A stretch of DNA of 37,173 nt, taken from positions 1 through 37,173 of the forward strand of contig NZ_JALXBJ010000083.1 of NCBI RefSeq assembly GCF_026991495.1, written 5' to 3'. Of the stretch, positions 33,316-37,173 are shown piece after piece (positions within the stretch are counted from its first letter, which is position 1; the number at the start of each line of letters is the position of its first letter). The stretch is from Thermococcus sp. (GTDB lineage: Archaea > Methanobacteriota_B > Thermococci > Thermococcales > Thermococcaceae). Below the pieces are notes generated by a model. The model searched no databases, had not been told where the DNA came from, and saw only the letters and a program-made list of their open reading frames with translations. The position numbers and the translations under genes were made by a program.

Positions 33316-34107
33316 ATGGAGGCAGTGAAGGCCGAGAACCTGACCGTGACCTACAGGGGCTACGTTGCCATCAGCGACGTTACGTTCTCGCTCGAAGAGG
33401 GAACCACTTTGCTCCTCCTTGGCCCCAACGGCGCCGGGAAGACAACGCTCCTGAAAACCATAGCTGGAATACACAGTGAGTACGCCGGCAGGGTTCTCGT
33501 CTTTGGGAAGGAGCCCTGGCGGGCGAGGGAAAACATCTCCTACGTGCCCCAGAGTCATACATTAAATGAAAGCGTCCCCCTCACGGCCCTTGAGGTCGTG
33601 GCGATGGGGGCCCTCTACCGCTCTGGCTTCCTTCACAGGAAGATCCCGGAGGAAATAGAAGAGAAGGGCACGAGGGCCCTCAAGTTCGTGGGACTGCCGG
33701 GTATCCAGGATAAGCTGTTCAGGAACCTGAGCGGAGGTCAGAAGCAGAGGGTTCTACTGGCGAGGGCGCTCATAAGCGAACCCAAACTTCTCCTCCTCGA
33801 CGAGCCATTGTCCGCCCTCGACCCATCCGCGAGGGCCGAGGTAACGGGCGTCCTCAGGAAGATAAAGAAGAGGCGGGGGCTGACGATGATAATAACCACT
33901 CACGACATAAACCCCCTCCTTGAGATAGGGGACAGGGTAATGCTGATAAACAGAAGGATGGTGGCCTTTGGGAGGCCGGACGAGGCCCTGAAGGACGAGA
34001 TAATAAAGGCCGTTTACGGCCCCATGGCCCGGGCAATAAAGGTTGAGGACAAGCTCTACTGCATAACCGGAGACTTCCACGTGTTCAAGAGGGGGGGAGG
34101 GAGGTGA
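33316..34107 (+). CDS. Metal ABC transporter ATPase (ZnuC-like)
   Basis: The 263-residue ATPase has Walker A GPNGAGKTT (36-44), the Q-loop VPQSHTLNE, signature LSGGQ (138-142), Walker B LLLLDEP (E163) and TTHDINPLLEIGDRV, the family-9 (Zn/Mn/Fe) ATPase pattern with its typical ALEVVAMG and GLPGIQDK segments. It energises the adjacent permease. The metal cannot be told from sequence. Its stop overlaps the permease start (GTGA). The ribosome binding site is weak (AGGGATC). Confidence 0.92.
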   Translation: MEAVKAENLTVTYRGYVAISDVTFSLEEGTTLLLLGPNGAGKTTLLKTIAGIHSEYAGRVLVFGKEPWRARENISYVPQSHTLNESVPLTALEVVAMGALYRSGFLHRKIPEEIEEKGTRALKFVGLPGIQDKLFRNLSGGQKQRVLLARALISEPKLLLLDEPLSALDPSARAEVTGVLRKIKKRRGLTMIITTHDINPLLEIGDRVMLINRRMVAFGRPDEALKDEIIKAVYGPMARAIKVEDKLYCITGDFHVFKRGGGR

Positions 34108-34925
34108 TACCGGACTTCCTCCTTAGGGCCCTGGTGGCGAGCGTCACGATAAGCACCCTCCTTGGGCTCCTCAGCCCGTTGATAAACGTGAAGGGGCTCG
34201 CCTTCCTGACCCACGCGATATTCCATGCACTGCTCTTCGGCGCCGTCCTTGGGATGATACTCGGGCTCCTCCTCAACAACCTCTCCCTCGTCATGCTCAC
34301 GGCAGCCCTGGTTACAGTCTCCATCGTTGTGGTGATAGCGGAGCTGGAGCACCTCGGCTTCTCCCCGGACTCCTCGGTCGGGATAGTGGCGAGCTTCGTG
34401 GCCGGCCTCACCGTCTTGGGCTTCGGGATCCTCTACAAGGTCATGGAGGGCAGGCCCTACTACCCGTTAGGGGAGAACATAGTCTCATACCTAACGGGAG
34501 AGCTCTTTTTGGTCAGCCTCAGGAACCTTGAAACGCTCAGCATAGCCGGCTTCCTCATACTCCTTTTCCTCCTCGTGTTTTACAGGGATTTCCTCTACGT
34601 AAGCTTCGATCCAGAGGGGGTTGAGAGCTACGGCGGCAACACGAGGCTCTACCTTCTCGTTCTCTACGTCATAGTCGGTGCAACTGGCTCCCTGATCGTC
34701 CAGAGCGTCGGCCTGGTGACCCTCCAGGTCATCGCGATACTCCCGGGGGCGATAGCAATGATGATAACTGACAACCTCAGAAAAGTTGTTCTCGCGAGCT
34801 TAGGGATAACCCTCACCGTTCAGGTGGTCTCGATAGGGGTAGCCTACTACACTGCAATCCCCCCGAGCGGCATAGCCACGGTCCTCCTCGGGGTTATCTA
34901 CGGACTCCTGCTGGCGAGGCGGTGA
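34104..34925 (+). CDS. Metal ABC transporter permease (ZnuB-like)
   Basis: The 273-residue permease has eight or so helices and the ABC-3 family features (FLTHAIFHALLFGAVLGM near the N-terminus, DPEGVESYGGNTRLY, VGLVTLQVIAILPGAIAMMITDN). It pairs with the preceding ATPase for Zn, Mn or related cation uptake. The start is GTG at 34104 with GGGGGAGG upstream. There is no substrate-binding protein gene for this system in the operon or nearby on this strand; the divergent lipoprotein belongs to another permease family. RNase HII follows directly. Confidence 0.9.
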   Translation: MIPDFLLRALVASVTISTLLGLLSPLINVKGLAFLTHAIFHALLFGAVLGMILGLLLNNLSLVMLTAALVTVSIVVVIAELEHLGFSPDSSVGIVASFVAGLTVLGFGILYKVMEGRPYYPLGENIVSYLTGELFLVSLRNLETLSIAGFLILLFLLVFYRDFLYVSFDPEGVESYGGNTRLYLLVLYVIVGATGSLIVQSVGLVTLQVIAILPGAIAMMITDNLRKVVLASLGITLTVQVVSIGVAYYTAIPPSGIATVLLGVIYGLLLARR

Positions 34926-34927
34926 GG

Positions 34928-35596
34928 ATGGGGAAGAAAGTGGCCGGGGCCGACGAAGCTGGCAGAGGGCCTGTCATAGGACCCCTCGTGATAGCGGCGG
35001 TTGTTGTTGATGAGAACGAAGTCCAGAAGCTCTCAGAGATCGGGGTGAGGGACTCCAAGAGGCTCAGCCCCCGGAGAAGGGAGGAGCTCTTTGGGAGGAT
35101 AAGGGAGATAGCTGAGGACGTCTCTGTCCTTGAGCTCTGGCCGGAGGAGATAAACTCCTGGGACGGAACCCTCAACGAGCTTGAGGTGGAGGGCTTCGCG
35201 AGGGCTCTCAACTCACTCAGGGTTAAACCAGACGTCGTTTACGTTGACGCGGCTGACGTCAATGAGGGGCGCTTCGGAGTCGAAATCTCAAAGGGACTGG
35301 ACTTCAAGGCCAAGGTGATAGCGGAGCACGGGGCGGACGCCAAGTTCCCCGTCGTCTCCGCCGCTTCTATAGTGGCGAAGGTGGTAAGGGACAGGGGGAT
35401 AGAGGAGCTTCGGAAGGAGTACGGCGAGATAGGCTCCGGCTATCCAAGCGATCCGAGGACGAGGAAGTTCTTGGAGGATTACCTCAGGGAGCACGGAGAC
35501 TTTCCCCCGATAGTCCGGAGGAAATGGAAGACCTTAGACAAGGTAAGGGAAAAGGTTGAGAAGGGGCAGAGGAGCTTATACGACTTCCTCCCCTGA
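34928..35596 (+). CDS. rnhB: Ribonuclease HII
   Basis: RNase HII cuts RNA in RNA/DNA hybrids and removes misincorporated ribonucleotides. The 222-residue protein has the catalytic carboxylates D9 and E10 (GADEAGRG), D107 (VYVDAADV) and D137 (GADAKFPVVSAASI), plus RDSKRLSP and the C-terminal GSGYPSDPRT...HGDFPPIVRRKWKT region. The C-terminus ends QRSLYDFLP, a likely PCNA-interacting tail by position and pattern. ATG at 34928 is preferred over a GTG that overlaps the permease stop. Its 3' end overlaps the opposing glycosyltransferase gene by 21 bases. Confidence 0.95.
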   Translation: MGKKVAGADEAGRGPVIGPLVIAAVVVDENEVQKLSEIGVRDSKRLSPRRREELFGRIREIAEDVSVLELWPEEINSWDGTLNELEVEGFARALNSLRVKPDVVYVDAADVNEGRFGVEISKGLDFKAKVIAEHGADAKFPVVSAASIVAKVVRDRGIEELRKEYGEIGSGYPSDPRTRKFLEDYLREHGDFPPIVRRKWKTLDKVREKVEKGQRSLYDFLP

Positions 35597-37173
35597 GCTT
35601 TCATCCTTCCTCGGGAGCCCGCCGGGCCGGGGTTCCCTCCTCTTCACCCTGATCTCCCTCCTCTTCGGAAGGCCGTCTAAGTTTACGTACACCGAGGGAA
35701 TCGGAAACGGGAAGGGTTCTTGAGCGACCTCCTCTTCCTCGGGCTTTCTGCGATCCTCAACGTACCTAACGAAGCGCCCAACGTGCAGTATCTTGCCGAG
35801 CCAGTAGAGGTAATCGAGGAGAGACTCGGTGAAGGCCTCCCACTTCACGATCTCGTTGGCAACCACACCAGTAACGACCGCCGCCTCCGGGACGAGGGCC
35901 GTTGCGTAGAAGCTGAACTGGGTCTTCCCACCCAGGGCGTACTGGAGGGCGAAGAGAGCAACCGTGCTCCAGAAAATGCCGAACGGGACGAGAACCGCCC
36001 CCTTTCTCCGCCAGACGTAGGGGATTGCGAAGATAGCAGCAATCATGAAGAGGAGAAGCGCCGGGTCTGTGCTGGCAACGACGTCAGGGTTGAAGTGGAA
36101 GTGGAACGACTTTCCGTTGTAGAACCACTCCCAGAAGGGTGCCGTCCACGGGTTAGGCCCCTTGTAGCTGAGGTGCCATTTGAAGCTCCCCAAGAAGTTC
36201 ATCAGCCAGTCCTTGAAGCCAACGACCTTCACAGCGGGAACCTCAGGAAGGAGGAAACCGACTATCGGGAGCACCAGCAGGGCTGAGATCGAGATCACCA
36301 GCTCCCTGAGCCTGTCCCTGCACCTGAGAGAGAACTCGGCAAGCGCTATCAGAACCAAGATCGAGAGCGCCCTGTAGTAGTCGGGTCCTTTGAAGCCGGA
36401 GTAGTAGGCTGCGTAAGCCACGACGTCCCCCGCCAAGAGGAGGAGTATGATGAGCAACCTCCCGAGAACCCACCTTCCGGCCGAGCGGAGGTCGTTGAAG
36501 ACCTGGATGAAGAAGACGGGGTAGCCGAAGGCACCGCTCAGCTTGGTAGCGGAGGATAGGCCTATGGAAACCCCCGTCCACATATCCCTGCCGTAGACGG
36601 CTAAGAGAAGGAAGAGGGCCACGAAGAAGGCCACGTAGATATCGAGCATGGCCGCGACGGCGGTGGCCTGAAGTGTTGGGTCGACTGCGACGAAGAAGAG
36701 CGCTATGAGGGAGGCGAGGTAGCTTCTGCTTACGCGGTAGGCAGCTAAGAGAACGAGGAGCTGGAGGATTGCAAAGAGTATGATGCCCGGGAGGCGCCAG
36801 CCAATGGGTCTGTCCCCGAAGAGGAGCATTCCGGCCATTATGAAGTCCTTTCCTAAGAAGGGGTGTTCGAGGTTGAGGTAGTTCTGTATGTTGTCCTTGT
36901 CCGGGTACTTGTAACCCGTGACGGTGTAGTACTCGCCGTCCGGGATGTACTTGGCTAAGTAGGCGAGAAAATCGCTCAGATGGCTCTCCTTGACTTCAAC
37001 GTAGAGGCCCGGGAACTTCTGATAGCTCACCGTGGCGGAGAGGTTTCCACCGTACTCGGAGAGGGCCTCATTTACGATGTACTGGTATTTGAGCTTGGCG
37101 GTCTCGTCTTTGAAGATCACGTTGACCCCTTCGTAGCCGTCGTGGACGTAGTGGGGATCCATGCCGAGCCTGT
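35576..37173 (-). CDS. PMT-like membrane glycosyltransferase, N-terminus beyond window
   Basis: The gene is open to the right edge (codons R-L-G before the ATG at 37162), so its start lies outside. At least 531 residues: an extracytoplasmic N-terminal segment, then LEHPFLGKDFIMAGMLLFG and GWRLPGI, the HPPLGK and GWR motifs of dolichyl-phosphate-mannose protein mannosyltransferase-like enzymes (GT39/GT-C fold), about ten membrane helices, and a long basic/acidic cytoplasmic tail (RRKPEEEEVAQEP, PKRREIRVKRREPRPGG). It probably transfers sugar from a dolichol-phosphate donor to a lipid or protein in the outward-facing membrane. The catalytic acidic residues of the first loop may lie off the window. 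Confidence 0.82.
   Translation of the reverse strand, partial: RLGMDPHYVHDGYEGVNVIFKDETAKLKYQYIVNEALSEYGGNLSATVSYQKFPGLYVEVKESHLSDFLAYLAKYIPDGEYYTVTGYKYPDKDNIQNYLNLEHPFLGKDFIMAGMLLFGDRPIGWRLPGIILFAILQLLVLLAAYRVSRSYLASLIALFFVAVDPTLQATAVAAMLDIYVAFFVALFLLLAVYGRDMWTGVSIGLSSATKLSGAFGYPVFFIQVFNDLRSAGRWVLGRLLIILLLLAGDVVAYAAYYSGFKGPDYYRALSILVLIALAEFSLRCRDRLRELVISISALLVLPIVGFLLPEVPAVKVVGFKDWLMNFLGSFKWHLSYKGPNPWTAPFWEWFYNGKSFHFHFNPDVVASTDPALLLFMIAAIFAIPYVWRRKGAVLVPFGIFWSTVALFALQYALGGKTQFSFYATALVPEAAVVTGVVANEIVKWEAFTESLLDYLYWLGKILHVGRFVRYVEDRRKPEEEEVAQEPFPFPIPSVYVNLDGLPKRREIRVKRREPRPGGLPRKDESSGEEVV

Overview
The window reads as a chromosomal segment of a hyperthermophilic euryarchaeon of the order Thermococcales, most likely Thermococcus. 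Supporting signs are an archaeal gene set (RNA polymerase subunit F, ribosomal protein L21e, Pus10, GatDE, CTP-dependent riboflavin kinase, cupin-type phosphoglucose isomerase), CGP-CTERM surface proteins, short intergenic gaps with archaeal TATA boxes, many ATGA/GTGA start-stop overlaps, GGTGAT/GGAGGTG ribosome binding sites, and an alanine aminotransferase and other proteins that resemble Pyrococcus homologues closely. Coding density is high and most of the window is ordinary core genome.

Layout. 1-4.6 kb: membrane protein, metallo-beta-lactamase-fold protein, a large CGP-CTERM surface protein and SurE, all on the minus strand. 4.7-5.8 kb: two unrecognised plus-strand reading frames that may be one gene split by a frameshift, then a C/D box guide RNA. 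5.9-10.0 kb: gcvH and a minus-strand information-processing cluster (pus10, L21e, rpoF, DUF655, ksgA). 10.1-12.9 kb: HTH/zinc-ribbon regulator, PRC-barrel protein, and a translin - endonuclease V - riboflavin kinase - membrane protein operon. 13.0-16.9 kb: gatD and gatE with a VapBC-type toxin-antitoxin pair wedged between them. 16.9-21.1 kb: small membrane protein, a PEGA/propeller-repeat surface protein whose CGP-CTERM tail is out of frame, a glycosyltransferase, a HIT protein and tRNA-Val(CAC). 21.1-21.5 kb: a non-coding stretch with a cluster of short perfect hairpins. 21.5-26.7 kb: alanine aminotransferase, a two-gene LysO-type exporter, pgiA, and an rnz - traB - KH - M50 protease operon. 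26.8-28.3 kb: helical-repeat protein and DUF447 protein. 28.3-34.9 kb: two divergent ABC importers, an iron/solute type (lipoprotein, fused permease, ATPase) and a ZnuBC type. 34.9 kb to the end: RNase HII and a partial PMT-like glycosyltransferase.

No CRISPR array, transposase or prophage was seen. The most interesting items are: (1) a short element between the two ABC importers that carries the cobalamin-riboswitch-like string CCCCGCAACTGT inside a set of competing hairpins; (2) the toxin-antitoxin pair inside gatDE, whose toxin gene supplies the ribosome binding site of gatE; (3) two C/D box RNA candidates in which the rare C-for-U changes of box C and box D fall at the same kink-turn pair; (4) two apparent single-base frameshifts, one detaching a CGP-CTERM anchor; and (5) the hairpin cluster after tRNA-Val. 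Promoter calls rest on TATA-like sequence and spacing only; no searches could be run.
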